Source of the DNA: Pelecanus crispus
Taxonomy: Eukaryota; Chordata; Aves; Pelecaniformes; Pelecanidae
Length of the DNA: 64,000 bases
Direction of reading: 5' to 3'
Assembly (NCBI RefSeq): GCF_030463565.1
Contig: NC_134662.1
Span: 3,658,001 to 3,722,000 of the forward strand
The translations under genes and the position numbers were made by a program. The notes below the pieces were generated by a model, which had not been told where the DNA came from, did not search any database, and was given only the letters and a program-made list of their open reading frames with translations. The stretch's first letter is position 1, and every line of letters starts with the position of its first letter. Below are positions 23,231 through 36,620 of the stretch, piece after piece.

Positions 23231-26200
23231 ATGACCGGCGAGAAGAAGAAGAAGAAGCGGCTCAACCGCAGCGTCCTGCTGGCCAAGAAGATCGTCATCC
23301 GGGACGGGGCCGGCGTGAGCGCGGGGGCCGGGGCGGCCCGCGGGTCGGCGGGACCCGCGGGAGCGTGAGGCGCGGTGTGCGGGGCCGGCGGCCAACGGGG
23401 CTGCGGGTTGGGCCGGGGCCGTGCTCCGTGAGGCCGGGCTGAGGGCCCCCGGGCGGGCGGGAGCCCGGGTCGTGGCCGGGGGCAGCGGCGTGGGGGCGGC
23501 GGCGAGCTGTGCGCGGCCGTGGCGTGGGGCCTGCGGGGCCGCGGGAGCGCGGGCACGGTGGGGCGGGACGGGGCCGGCTGAGGGGCGCGGCGGCCCGTGG
23601 GGGCTCCGGGGGCAGGCGGTGGGGCCCGGGCCTGCCTCGGGGCGAGCCGGGACCGTGGGCCGGGGCCCGCTGGGCACAGGCGGGCGAGGTCTCGGCCCAG
23701 CCGCGATGCCGCCCAGCTCCCGCCCCCCTCCCCGGGGGCCCGGGCCCAGGCTGTGCCGGGCTCCGGGGCTGCACCGCGGCTGCCTCGGCTGTGCCGGGAG
23801 CTCCGGGGCCTGCGGACGGCCCCGCTGCCTTGGGGCTCCCCGAAGCATGGAAGAGTGCGGCTCTGCCCTCCGTCAGGGGTGCGGGGCTCCCATCCTCCAG
23901 ACAGGCTTCTGGATCCGTTTCCCCGGGTGCAGGGCTTCACGAGATGTCAACGAGATTCATGAGACGTCAACGCTGACATTTAATATTCCCTTGGAGGATG
24001 GCAGGCTACCTTCAAATCTCTCTAAAATATTTACCTCTTTTGAGAGGAGTTCTTTAACTGTGGGCGAAGGCGAGCGCCGTGCGAGGCTCCAGGTCGCGCG
24101 GGCGACAGCGTCGTGCCTGCACAAAGACAGCTTTGAAGCGGGCGCACCTGAGCCTAAGGTGGTTGCAAGCTCTTTCCCTCTGGGCTTGCTCTCTTGAGAG
24201 AAAGTAGTTCTGGTCACGAGGTGCTTGCCTGTCCTAAGGGCTCCTAGCACCTTTTTGCATTTTTTTTGTACTTTTTTTTTCTGTAGCATCCGTATATTTT
24301 GCGGTAGCAGCTGTGCATCCTCTAGAGGAGTGGTTCGGTGCGGTGACCGTGTACTCCGAAGGAGATTAGCTATCCAAAATTGTTTAAGGAGTCTAACGCA
24401 ATAAGACGGTTGATAAGTGGAAGGAGTGACATTAAGCTGTGAACAGGTTAGATCTGGATCTACTCTGTAAAGAGAGATTGACTGTTAATTTTGTTGCAGT
24501 TGTGGTAGAGATGTTTAACTGCTTGAGAGGGTATAAAGGGGGTGATGAAAAGGAGAGGAGAGGACTGCTGTCTTCTGAGAGAGACTCTTAGGCCGGTGGA
24601 GCAAGGTGGGTAATGATAGCTGTACTCTTAATTACTGGCTTCGTGCTGCCTTGGGGCTTCTCCCTCTGCTGCAAAACATTCTTTCATTTGTGTGCAATAA
24701 AACTGACTTCTTTTAATGACCGTGTCCCCCTCAGGTAGGGTGCCTCTCGCGTTGATGCTGTTGATTTGTTTTTTAAGCAGACTTAGCCTGTCTGCGGGAG
24801 GTAGCTTTAATAAAGTCTGTGAACGTAAACAACATTTCAGCAGGATAACATCTCGCTGTCTTCTCTCGTATTTCAACTAACTTACAGCTGTATTAGTTAT
24901 CTGAAACGCAGTATTATTCTGTCAAAACCCGGGAGGATGTGGCTGGGTAAAAGCGTGCTCTTCACATGCCAAGTTTCTTGAATTCCTGGCCCTGAGAATC
25001 TGTCAGTAGCAAATGCTGGAGGCAGGGTACTGATACAGGTACATCTTTGGTCTGGTCCATTAAATGATTTGTGCAGGAGCACAGTGCAGAAATGTTAGTC
25101 AGCTGTGAGGAAATTAATACAAAAGTCCATTCTTTTAGCCTAGAAGAAATGCCCGTGGATTTGAGGTTTCCCATACGAAATCTAATATCCCTTCAGATGT
25201 GAGATTTGTGCAGCTGATGGAAGTTTTTTTAACTCCTGGATACTCTTCAGGCCGCTGGAAGCTGTCTAAATTGCTGGGATTGCTGACATTTCAGGTGGTT
25301 TTATTAATAATGTATCAGGGCTGGACTACACCTCTTGGTGAGTCCAGATCATGTGGTTTGCTAATGTAAGAAATGGGTTGCTGTGGAAAAGCACATTGTG
25401 CTACTAAATGTTTGGCCCGTGCAGTTCCCTGATGTAATTCAGCTGAAACTTGTGTGCTTTTCTCCAGTTCCTTGCGATTTTTTTTTTCTTTCCTTGTGAG
25501 CTTGTGACTTTGTAGGTGTGTCCTGTGTGGCAGGAGAAAACCTCCTGGGCTAGCAGCTGAGATTTGGCACTTGGAAAAGTGACAGAACAAATGCTGCCCT
25601 GAAAACGCCGTGAGAAACCTTTAAGGAAAGAAAGATAAGCAAGGCCTTGAGGTGTGGGGGTTTTTTAACAGCTGATCTAAGGACTGTGCCTTTCCCACCA
25701 CGCTGGGTAGATGGAGTTGGCACTGAGGAGTAAAATTGCCTTCCCAAACTCCCAGAGTCTTTTCTGGGGTGTTGCACATATTGCTGTCAAAATATGCAGA
25801 GAATTGGGGTGGTTTGTTTCCAAGTCCTTCAGGTGAGGATTGAAAGGATGATACGTTCGGTCATGTTTAGAGAAGGCATAATGGTATCAAAGATAATAGT
25901 TCTTGGAGAAAAGAAATTGAAAACAATCAGCTTTGTAGGAGGCACGTGTTGGTAACCCCGGACGGAGAGATGCTGCAGCATGAGCTTGCCTGCGCTAAAC
26001 AGCACAGAATCACCTCGGGAATGGCTTAGGTCAGAGTTGACATTTCAGCGTCCAACCACACATCTCGAATCTATTGCAGATCAGGATACGTGTATTTTTT
26101 TTTACTTATGGAACTCTGTTTTGCAGCGACAGGGGATCGGAGAGCCCAGTGTGTACCACGCCGTGGTGGTTATTTTCCTGGAGTTCTTTGCCTGGGGGCT

Positions 26201-29200
26201 GCTGACCACGCCGATGCTAACGGTGAGTAAGTCTCCCTGGGAATAATACTGGCTCTTGTTGACTAGAGTTCACCGTGGGTTGGCGAGGGTAAAGATCTTA
26301 ACGTAGGCCTTTGGAGTATAGGAAGTAGAAACCGAGATGTAATGCTTTGTACCTGAAAAAGCTGGAGCTATAGTAATTTTTTATGGAGTTGGGCAATGAT
26401 TTTCTTAATTATTGTAGCTTAACTTGAAGCAAAACATGAGTTAGATTTTTGAAAGCTTTTGGAGGATTTCAGGAAAGGAGTGAAAGACTTGACCTGAAAT
26501 TACTAGAATTTACTGGTAGTTTACTGTCATTTATTGCCTTTTTTTCCCCTAGGTATTAAAAAAAAGTGCACTTGGGAGCTTAATGAAAGAAAGTTGAGCA
26601 AAGCTTTGACTTTTTATCCAAAGACTGCCCCTTTTGCCCTACACTGACTTATTTAGGGATAAAAGAGAATTTTGTTGAACTACCACCATCATTGTCTGGG
26701 CTGTCAAAGCAGAGACAATTTCTTGCTACACCAAGTCATGCTCGTTCCAGGAGAGCCCACTGGTAACTCATTCAGGACTTGACTGTGTTATGATTAACAC
26801 AGGCAGCAAAGGCAACTTCACAGTCAAGTGCAGAGGGATATTCTTTATTAAAGAAACTTAAAGTCTCATCTCGGATACTTGCCTTTAGTTAAGGAGCTGT
26901 AAATTTCTGATTTGGCACTTTCAGGAAGAATTCTCAGCTCTTTAAATTCATTTTCTGGTGGTGGTATGCCAGCTCACATTGAAGTCTAATGTGCCATGCA
27001 TATTTTTGACCTGATCTCTGATATCTAGGTAACTACGGAAAAGGAGTCTTGGTTTATGCAAAGGCATTTAGAAATACAGGACTAGCTTAGTAGTACAAAA
27101 TGCAAATCAAACGTAGTACAAAAGGGGGAGAGAACAACAGGAAAGTTATGTGGTCACGTGAAGTAAAACCAGAGGGAAATCAGATGGTGCAGGGATGGAG
27201 AAAGGCATGTTTCCGATTATCTTAGCCTTGCCCAAGCGTGCTGGATTAATTTATAGACCTGGGAAGTATTAAAGAAAGCGGCTGCCCCTGTTGGAGAGGG
27301 GAGGTAGAGCTCCTCACGTAGGTACAGCAGTGGCTGTGTCGGTAGCGTATTTCCCATTTTCCCTGTTTGCGCTCTTCCAAGCATCTAGCTGTCAGGTGCT
27401 TATGGGGATTTTGCAGAAGTTACTAGTTTTCATGTTTTGGTTTTGTTTTTTTTTTTCCTAGGTGTTACACCAGACTTTTCCTCAACATACATTCTTGATG
27501 AATGGCCTGATTCATGGAGTCAAGGTAAGGAATATTCCTTCCAGGCTTTCATTTGAATCTGTGATTAGCGCAAGAAGTGGCAAGCCATTATAATCTGTGT
27601 CATTTGCTGATGTCAACCAGTATTTGACAGATAAATGTCCATATTTCAGTTTGGGGTGCCACTAGCAAACCTAATGCAAAAGGAAGCATTGACAGAGCAT
27701 AGACATCAGGTAGCTTGTGTAGTGGATTTTACTGAGCAGTATTAACAACGTGATGCTTGTCAACATGGGTTTGGGGCTATAACAGCTATGTGTTTCAGCT
27801 GAAAATATTCTAATCGCCATGTATCCGTATTCTGGAGCGTAACAAAATAAAAAATCAATGAGATCTGAACTTATCAGTAATAGAAGTTGAAACTAAGCGG
27901 GCCTTAGTGGGCTCTCCCAGATGAAGGTGGGGAGTACGCTGTGACATGGTAAGTGGGCAGCTGAGTTTGCACTAGACCAGCATTCCCAGCGCAGAATTGG
28001 AGGCAGCTATAGCGAACAAGCAGTAGCCATGTGTTCTGACTCGGGAATGTGGCAAAACAGATTGTTAGGCCCTGGTTCTGGCAAGAGAATCTCAGAAAAT
28101 GGCCCCAGAGCTTTTTGCTTCAATGTGAGTTGGGCGCTCCCGTATTAAGGGCTCTTCCCTGCGCATCTCGGGTTTGAAAGATGTTGAAAGGCATTGAACA
28201 ATTTTATTTGTGCTCAATGGCCTTGGCATCTCATTGGGTCTGTCTTGTCTCCATCTAAAAGAGAAAGCTTTCCCTAGAACTGCAGCAGATGTTAATGCGA
28301 TGAAGCTGTGCCAACATCGTTTTAGGTACTGGCAGGGCAACTCCCTGCTGCACAGGCACGCTTGGGAAGACCATAGCTGCAGGCCGAGCAGTTGCAGAGA
28401 ATGGGAAGTAATTGGAGTGTTTGGCAGCACCTAGCTGGTCGAGGATTTTTTTTTCCTCCCTAAAATGGTGTGAGCAGTTTAACAAACTGTTAAGTTTTGG
28501 TAATATTGCCTGCTTGTGGAAAATAGAAATGGATTGTCTCCTCTTATTTTTATCTTTAGGTGATGTTGTCAAAAGCTCTTGCTATCAACAATCAGAATTT
28601 GACTGAGGGATTTCTCTCTGTCGCCCTGTCTTGTCTGTCTTAGGGTCTGCTTTCTTTTCTAAGTGCCCCGCTGATTGGTGCTCTCTCTGATGTCTGGGGC
28701 AGGAAATCCTTCCTCCTCCTCACTGTCTTCTTCACGTGTGCACCAATTCCCCTTATGAAGATCAGTCCATGGTGAGTTTACTCTTGTTATAACGAGGGCT
28801 TCTGAGGAGAGGAATGAGTGTGAGGCTGAACGATGGGGGATTTGTGGGTATTGCATTTGAGGATGAGATGGAAGAGTCCCTCCAGTGGAGAAGGATGCTA
28901 AGCCTAGAGACTAATTTACTTGTTTGGTTCTACCGGAGGGTTCAGCATCAGGAAGAAAGAGTCTGTCTTTCCTCCCCTGGTGCCTGTTCCCCCGATAGGT
29001 GCGTTATCACTATTAGGGCACGTTGATGTTTCCTTCCTGTGTGGGGAAAATAAGCGATGGGCCTCCAGACCGAAGCTCGGTGTTCCTGAGCGCTTTCTGG
29101 TGCGATGAAGTAGGATGGACTGCCGGAAGAATAAGGGAGAGGTTCTAATTCAGCAGCTGTGGACTACCGTGTGGTTTTCTCTCTAACTCTGCCTTTGGCA

Positions 29201-32200
29201 ATGCCTGTTTCAGGTGGTATTTTGCTGTCATTTCCATGTCTGGAGTCTTTGCTGTCACCTTTTCTGTGATTTTTGCCTACGTTGCCGATATCACACAGGA
29301 GCATGAACGCAGCACGGCGTATGGCTTGGTAAGGAGCTTGAATAACTGGCTTGTCTCTTGAAAGAAATATTTGGGGCTTTGCAGGTAGGAGAGGTATAAA
29401 ATTAGGGTGGGAGATTTATTGACGAGCCTGAGGACAGTATCAGTGAAAAGCTGATATGCGCTTCGCTAATAATACGGTCTCCCTGTTGTTCTGTTTGTGA
29501 TTTAGCACTGAGGGAGAAGGCTAATTTCTATGTGATCTGAATACCGGCTGAATTGTTGCTCAACCTTTAAATCAGCCTGGTCTGTGAACTTCTTTGTACC
29601 AGGAAAGGCAGCAGGCTGTGATGCTGGCATGCATATGAGTAGCCTGCCATCGGGCCCTTTCTATGGGGTTACTGAAATTATCGTATATAAATTGTTAGGA
29701 TAGCTTTAATTTCCCTTTGCTAGAACTTAGCCTAGATTGCACCAAGAGAACGTGTCATCTTTCTGTCTACAGGAGTCCCTGTTCACCTGGATTATCTCCA
29801 TCAAAGATGGCAAAACTAGTACCCTTGGGTTACTCTGGAGGAGAAAGTAGGCTCTAGGAAGAAGAGGCTGTATTAATGTTTTATGCTTCCAGGTGTCAGC
29901 CACGTTTGCTGCTAGTCTGGTCACAAGCCCAGCAATTGGTGCATACCTGTCCCAAGCCTATGGCGATACGTTGGTGGTTGTGCTAGCTTCAGGTGTTGCT
30001 TTGCTGGATATTGGTTTCATCTTGCTGGCTGTGCCAGAGTCTCTGCCAGAAGAGATGCGCCCGGTCTCCTGGGGAGCTCCAATCTCTTGGGAACAAGCAG
30101 ACCCCTTCGCTGTAAGTAATCTTGCTGTTGTTTTTCCGCGTGCTGGTAATGATTTATATTTGCTTTAGTTCTGCTAATTTCTCTCAAAAGGAAGATGCAT
30201 TCCACAAAAGGTGAAGGATGCGAGACTTAGATTAACGCCATCAAAGGTACAATGTTCAACTGCCGGCACACTGAGTGTATATAGAGCTGTCTAGCAGTGT
30301 CTAACTGATTTCATATAGCTATGAACCATCTAAAAGCAGCTCCTGATGTCCTGAAGCAAGAGCGTCTCTTGGTGGAAATGTGCCAGTTGTTTGAATATAA
30401 ATTCCATTACCTAGCAATAGTAGTGTGTCAGGAGAAGTCTCTTGCGTTCCTGGCTTGTCAGGACCTTTGCTAACGATGATGAGCTTTGCACAGTTTCACC
30501 TCACCTTTGCTTGCTAGGAAGATTATTTTGGCTGGCTGAGGAAAAAACAATTCTGATCAAAAGCACTTGAGTATAAATCTGAGAAAGATAAAAATTCCTC
30601 ATTCTAGGGTGTAAGTAGATGCAATGGTACACCTGGTCTGGTGTGTTGTGGCAGCGTTCATATCTTCCTCTGAAATGCTGGTCTGGTTTCATTCAAGCAT
30701 TCACTTCTTAAATGTAAGATGGTGACTTAAGCACTTGGTTTTGCTATTTCTGTACCTGGACAATATTTAATGATATTAACTCTTTTTTTTTTAACCTTTT
30801 TTTCATTCTCCACTCCCTTCCCTACAGTCCTTGCGGAAAGTGGGTCAGGATTCCACAGTGCTGCTCATCTGTATCACTGTCTTTCTCTCCTACCTTCCCG
30901 AAGCCGGCCAGTACTCCAGCTTTTTCCTGTACCTGCGACAGGTCAGCCTCTTGCGATGAGGGAAGGCTCTGAATGCAGGAAATCCCAGCCTACAAATGTT
31001 ATCTTAGTTGCATGTCCTGAGGAAGCTAATCTTGGCCAATAGCTTAGTAAAGTTGAAGCTGTAAGAAACAGGGACTTGTTCCAGCTTTCCTGAAAAATGT
31101 GGGAGCCTGGCGACCGCTCTGTAGGCATTGCCAGGACCCTTGCTTGGCTTCTTGCTGGTGGTCTGCCTGTCCATCCCACTTTCAGGCATTTAAGGTGAGC
31201 CCAGTGATTTAAAGCTGCTTCTTCAGCCAGAGGAAAAGCTTCCATTTTATTCCTGTGGCAGCAGGGAGGTAGTGGAAGGTACGGTTGATTAATGTTTAAG
31301 TACCTGATAAGCAGTGTCAGTAAACATTAGTGATGCTGATGGAGTGGCTTTTCTCGTATGGTACAAATCTCTCGCCTGAAAAGTCCCTCTTTGGTGTTTT
31401 CACAGGTCATTGGTTTTTCCTCGGAGACCGTGGCAGCCTTTATTGGTGTAGTTGGAATTCTCTCTATACTGGCTCAGGTGAGAAGCAATTTCTGTCTTGG
31501 CTCAGCAGTATGGTTCTAAGAATGTCCAAAATTTCTGATAATCAGGGCTGGTGAGTTGTCAGAATCCCTGTGGCCACACAGATATCATCGGGCCCGTGCA
31601 TGGCTACCTGCAGTCCTTCTCTGTTATCTTTTGAATGTAGCTGTTGTTTGTTGAATAACCAACTGTGGTGAACCGTGGGGTGGCCCCGCACTGCTCTGTG
31701 AAACTCTGTAGATTGTGCTCTGATTGCTCTGTAGTTTCTAACACAACGTTACTAGAGTGGAGGAGTGCATGTGCATGATAGCCAGTCTCACAGCAGCACA
31801 AGTTCCCTCGGATTCCCGTCGTCTTGTCTTCCAGTGTTGTCATCTTTCTTTGCGCTTACTTTGAAAGCACCTGTTTTTCTTTCCAGACAGTAGTTTTGGG
31901 AATTCTCATGCGTTCGATAGGAAATAAAAACACCATCCTGTTGGGACTAGGCTTCCAGATCCTGCAGCTTGCCTGGTACGGCTTCGGGTCGCAGCCTTGG
32001 TAAGAGTTTGCCCAAGTTCGTCTCCTGGCGTCGGCAGGTTTCTCCCTCCACGCTGGCTCCATGGCTCTGCGGCAGCTCCCCGTCCCCCGGCAGAGGGAGA
32101 TGCTGCCCTGCCGCGGTGCTAGCCTGCAGCCGGCCCTCGGGAGCCGGCTTCCTAACTGCTCCCTCTTTCTCTCCGAGGATGATGTGGGCAGCAGGAGCTG

Positions 32201-33309
32201 TGGCTGCTATGTCTAGCATCACCTTCCCAGCCATCAGTGCCATGGTGTCGAGGAACGCGGACCCTGACCAACAGGGTGAGTCACTTGGGGATTTGGGTAA
32301 TGGGCGCGTTCATTCCAGTGGGCGCTTGAGCTGATGCACATTCAAATTCTCAGCATTGGTAGTGGAGGGGTGGGCAGGAACATCTGTGCCAGCTGTGGAG
32401 TGTCGCTTTTTTCTTAGTAGTATTGACACTCTTGCCTTTGACCATGGTGGGTGCTTTGGGAGGGAGTTCTTAAATGATGCACGTAGGTGTTCGGTGTTGC
32501 CTGTCTGAGGTAGAGAGGAGACTGCTGGTTAATCATTTGCCCACTTCATGGTTCGACCCTGAGTCCTCAGACTTGGCTGCCTTAAATTCCAGTTCAGTTG
32601 GAAATTGTTGCTTGATGTGCCCATGCTCATTTTATTCTCAAAAGTAGCAAGCCCAGCATTACAGATTTTTGTAAAACCTGATACTGAGCGAAGTTAATCG
32701 CGAGCTAGCCACTTCATCTATAGAGTGCATGCCCATCCAGATCTGAATGTTTCATCCTGTCTTTAAATACATAAGCATCCTTGAATAAAACAGGTTTCTT
32801 CAGAAAGCTGTAAGCTGATCTTCCTTCCCTCGCTCTGTCCTCAGGTGTGGTGCAGGGGATGATCACTGGAATTCGGGGTCTGTGTAACGGCCTGGGGCCG
32901 GCGCTCTATGGCTTTGTCTTCTATCTCTTCCATGTGGAGTTGAATGAAATGGCTGAGGTGGAAACTTTGGGTAAGGCCTCCAAACCCAACATGGCCAACC
33001 CTACGGACGAGGTAACCTGTTCAGTGTTATTATCCTGTTTGCTGGGCTGCTTCTGTCCTTGCACTTGAGCGTTAATCGTTCCTGTGTTTTGCCCTACAGA
33101 GCAGCATTATCCCAGGGCCTCCATTCCTGTTTGGGGCTTGTTCTGTCCTGCTGTCGCTCCTGGTGGCCTTGTTCATTCCAGAACACAACCTCACACTCAG
33201 ATCAGGCAGCCACAAGAAGCACAGTAATGGAGCCCAGACCCACACCCACAGCCCGCAGGCCGGAGGATTGGATGGCAAGGAGCCCCTGCTCGAGGACAGC
33301 AGCGTATGA
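23231..33309 (+). CDS. MFSD14 (HIAT1)-family major facilitator, 12 exons
   Basis: Coding exons: 23231-23314, 26127-26222, 27462-27524, 28644-28771, 29214-29328, 29893-30111, 30828-30941, 31406-31477, 31887-31999, 32178-32275, 32845-33011, 33100-33309. All junctions are GT-AG, phases agree, and the total is 492 residues (human MFSD14A about 490). A lysine-rich cytosolic start (MTGEKKKKKRLNRS) precedes about 12 membrane segments; the MFS signature GALSDVWGRK lies at 93-102. Other family blocks are FAYVADITQEHERS, SWGAPISWEQADPF, YLPEAGQYSSFFLYLRQ, SIGNKNTILLGLGFQ, MMWAAGAVAAMSSITFP and GMITGIRGLCNGLGPALYG, with a conserved KEPLLED tail. MFSD14 proteins are orphan Golgi/endosomal solute carrier-like transporters; the substrate is not known to me. 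Residues are mixed between MFSD14A and MFSD14B, and the locus (next to SHC2) is neither of theirs in human, so I treat it as a third paralogue and give no symbol. The gene looks intact. Confidence 0.95.
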
Positions 33310-35900
33310 GGTTGGGAGAGAAGGACCTGGCTTGCGTCTCAACTCCAGATCAAGGATGGACTTAGCCAGTTGGGGTGGGGGGAGAGAAGAAACGAGGTAA
33401 TGGACTGTGCCACTAACAGCTAATGAGAAGGGACAGGGTTTCCCTTCGAGCCAAATATACCCAGCTGGTGCAAAACTGGAATTGTGTCATCTGGGGCTGA
33501 TGGAAGGGAGAGATACTGAACTGCTCCACATGAAGGGATAGTTCTTTAAAGCAAACCTGCCCTTGTACGCCAATACTGAACTTCATGGTGTGACCTGCCA
33601 AATACTCAACTCGCCAGTGAAAAATGCAGGAGCTAGCATTGTCTTTGTTCTACTGTGAACCAACTGAGTTGCCAGCCAGAGTAAAACAAGGCATCTGTTA
33701 CGTGCCCCCATCCCCTGATATAATTGGTACTTGCTACTGATCCCGTCACGGCTCGGTTGGCTAACCTCGGCCTGCGGAGAGGCTTGATGGCTGTCTTGCG
33801 CCGTCTGCGCAGCCCGTGCTGTGACGCACCGAGTAAAAAGTGTGTGCGTCTATGAAGAACAGATAGTGTAGCCAACCATGAGCAGATCCTCGCTGCTTGA
33901 GGATCTGATGAATTTGCCTGTTCCGGCCCAAGTGAAAAAAAAATCTACTGACTTAATGTTCTGGTGAAGATTAAGAAAAATTAAGGCGTAAAGTTGCAAC
34001 TGACACAAGGGAGAATGGGCAGATGAGAGAAGGGCAGCTACATGAATTACAAATGCTTAGATGGTCAACAACGTTTGTATTTCTGGTTTGGTTTTTCTTT
34101 TTTTGTTACACTGATGTAACATTTGTCTGTCGCTACCTCCGTAGGTAGCAGGTAGAAGGATTTCTCAGAAATCTTTTTGTGGAACTCTAAGTGTTGTTTA
34201 GAAAATACAGTTCTCTTGAGAGGCTGGAAAAACAACTAAACTCTGCTAAGCACTTTGATAAAGCGTGGTTTCCTGAGAGAAAGGTCAAAAAAATAGCTGT
34301 TTATCTCAAGCACTTTTATCAAGCATGTTGATTTTTCCCCAAGCTCTTGCCATCTGATATTAAAACCAGATAATGACTGTAGCTTGTTTTTTCTCAGTCC
34401 AGAAGATCCTGATGGTGACGATTGCAATTGATTTGAACTTAGAGGTTTGGATTCTGTGTAGCATTTCTCAGCCTGCTATGAAGGCTTTCGTTTTGTTGAA
34501 AAATGAAATTGCAACCCATGCTGCACGGTTTGGCTCTGTTTAGAAAGAGCAGCAGATACTTGAACTTGAGCGTTGTGAAAGAAGCTAAGACAAACACATA
34601 GGGAACGCTTGGTTGGTTGTAGATGCGTAGAGATATGGCAGGAAACAATTGTTCTCATTTGAGTAAGATTAGAAGCAATGGCATTGAGCAATCACTGGGG
34701 AAGTAAAGACCAAACTGGGAACACTTAAGAAATTAGTTATTAAGGGAATTGAGGATACAATGGCCAAAAATACTCCCGTCTCAGAGTGGGGTATGTGCAA
34801 CAGCTGTCGTTCTCTGCCTGGGATCCCTTCTCTGTCGGTTTGGGACAGGTAACTTAGGGGAGAAGGGCCAAAAGGGAGGGAGCGCGGTCACTTAACGTCT
34901 TGGATCTTTGCAAACGGGTAACCGTGGCTGATGCTGTGCCTGCGCAGCAGCGACCGCGAACGCCATTTGCCTCTGGGTTTAATGGAAAACACCAACTGGA
35001 CGACCCTGGAGAGCTCAGGCCCTGGCCCGCAACCGGCACAAGCCGGGGAGAGCACCGTCCGTCCCCCAGCTCGCCCCGCTCTGGCAGCGCGAGGGGCCGT
35101 GAGCTCCCGGCTGTGCTCAGGGTCTGACCTCTTCTGCGCGCTTGGCAGCGTGAGGGCTGGTTAATGTTGGCTTTGGACTGCTCGAGAGCTGCAATTGCGC
35201 GTAGGTCTCTTCAATGCCTGTCAGATATTAACAGCTTGGAATCACTGCCTGCCTAGACTGTGCTGAACTAATAATTTAATGTCTGTTTACCAATTTTTTT
35301 GGACCGGTTAGTTATTGGAGGTGGACATTTAAGTGAAATAATTCATAGTTTGTTTTGCATTAATCCAGCCTGGTATCCAGATCCTGTAATCAGAACTGTA
35401 AGAGTAGATTATTGTCCGTGCAGAGGGCAGCCACCTTGGACCCTGAGGGTTTGCTGGTGTGGATCTAATTGCAGGACTGGAGAACAGAGCTAGCAGAAAG
35501 TCTCGGTGACCTGCGATGACTCCAATTTTCCCCAGCTCATTGTGGTGATGCTCCAAATTCCTGAACGTTACTGGGATGGTCTGTGCTGTATGTGCACAGC
35601 AAACTTCTTTCCTGAAGGAAATTCAGTCACTTAAACTTCCAGGCAGCGCTCCCAACTCTGTATTGCATACTAAAATGCCTTTTTTAGACTGGAGCTTTAC
35701 CAAGTACGTCTAGTGATGCATTTATTTACACTGTATTAAAATGAACTGAAGTAGGTTTGTCCCTCACACACAAATGAAGTGAAATGAAACACCGAATCGT
35801 TACCTCGTTCACACTGAGGCACTCAGAGCTTCACGGGTAGAATATAGCGGAACATTACAAAAAGACGAGCGTAATTTATATGATATAAAGTATACAGAGA
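33310..35900 (+). other. 3' flank / probable 3' UTR of the MFSD14-type gene
   Basis: No coding gene seen. Sequence becomes AT-richer than the left of the window. The best plus-strand poly(A) candidate is ATTAAA at 35735-35740, so the 3' UTR may be up to 2.4 kb, but the end cannot be fixed by reading alone. Confidence 0.4.
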
Positions 35901-35922
35901 TATATTTTTAAAAGTCCTTTCC

Positions 35923-36620
35923 TTTATTGAATAGTTTATTGAAACAGATGTGTTTCTAGTCCCATTCCCTCTCACCACCGCTGCTGCCTGCAGCGTCTCA
36001 GCCTCTCCTTCCCTTCAGACAGCAGAACCCCCCGGGCGAGCTTCCCTCCTCGGTCCCCGTCCGTCATGACACGATGCCCGTTTCCAGTGATGCCGACATC
36101 CCCTGGTTCGTGAGTAGTGGACCCGGAGTGTTTTGGTCATTTCTTCCGCCCCTGAGCTCAGGGCCAGGCGATGCCGCAGGTTACTGCCGCGGCGGCGGGC
36201 TGCAGCCCGGCCATTCGAAAGGCTCCGCCGCGGCGGAGGTTTCTTCGGCTGCTGGAGGGGTACGGCATCGGGCGGCTGCACCGGCAAAGGGTACGCTGCG
36301 AGTGCCGTTACCGGCGTAAAGGTGACTCGTGCATCGGTCCCTCACTGTGCCGGTGCAGGGGCCGCTTGCTGGCACGGGGGCTGGCCCTGGGACGCGGCGT
36401 AGCCCGGGTGCCCACGGCGCGTGGACCCGCTCTGGGAGCGGGGGCTCCCCGTGGGGCCGGGCTGCTCGCCTGCCCCAGGGTTTCGCTTGTTCCTGGCGTC
36501 GGGAGCAGGCAGGGGTTCCTTTCCGCGGTTTTGGAGTTCCTTTCACCCGGTTCAGTGGGGGCCTCAGCCCCAGGTAACCCCCCTCCCCGTCAGCGTAGGG
36601 ACATGACCCACCCACCGTTC
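35923..36620 (-). other. Orphan CpG-rich block with minus-strand poly(A) signals
   Basis: Two AATAAA motifs on the minus strand (35923-35928, 35935-35940) lie just downstream of a minus-strand open frame of 90 codons (36287-36015, starting MPVQPPDAVPLQQPKKP). The DNA from about 36120 to 36600 is CpG-dense, unlike its flanks. On the plus strand, 36171 onward is also open (MPQVTAAAAGCSPAIRK). I recognise neither product. Human ODF3L2 would lie near here on this strand, but no ODF3-type PGP repeats are seen. It may be a small uncharacterised gene, a terminal exon, or only a CpG island. Confidence 0.3.

Noticed and set aside
22133-23940. Large minus-strand open frames (571 and 345 codons) over the MFSD14-type promoter
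   Set aside because: The composition is CpG-island noise (Arg/Pro/Ala/Gly); they overlap exon 1 antisense and match nothing known.
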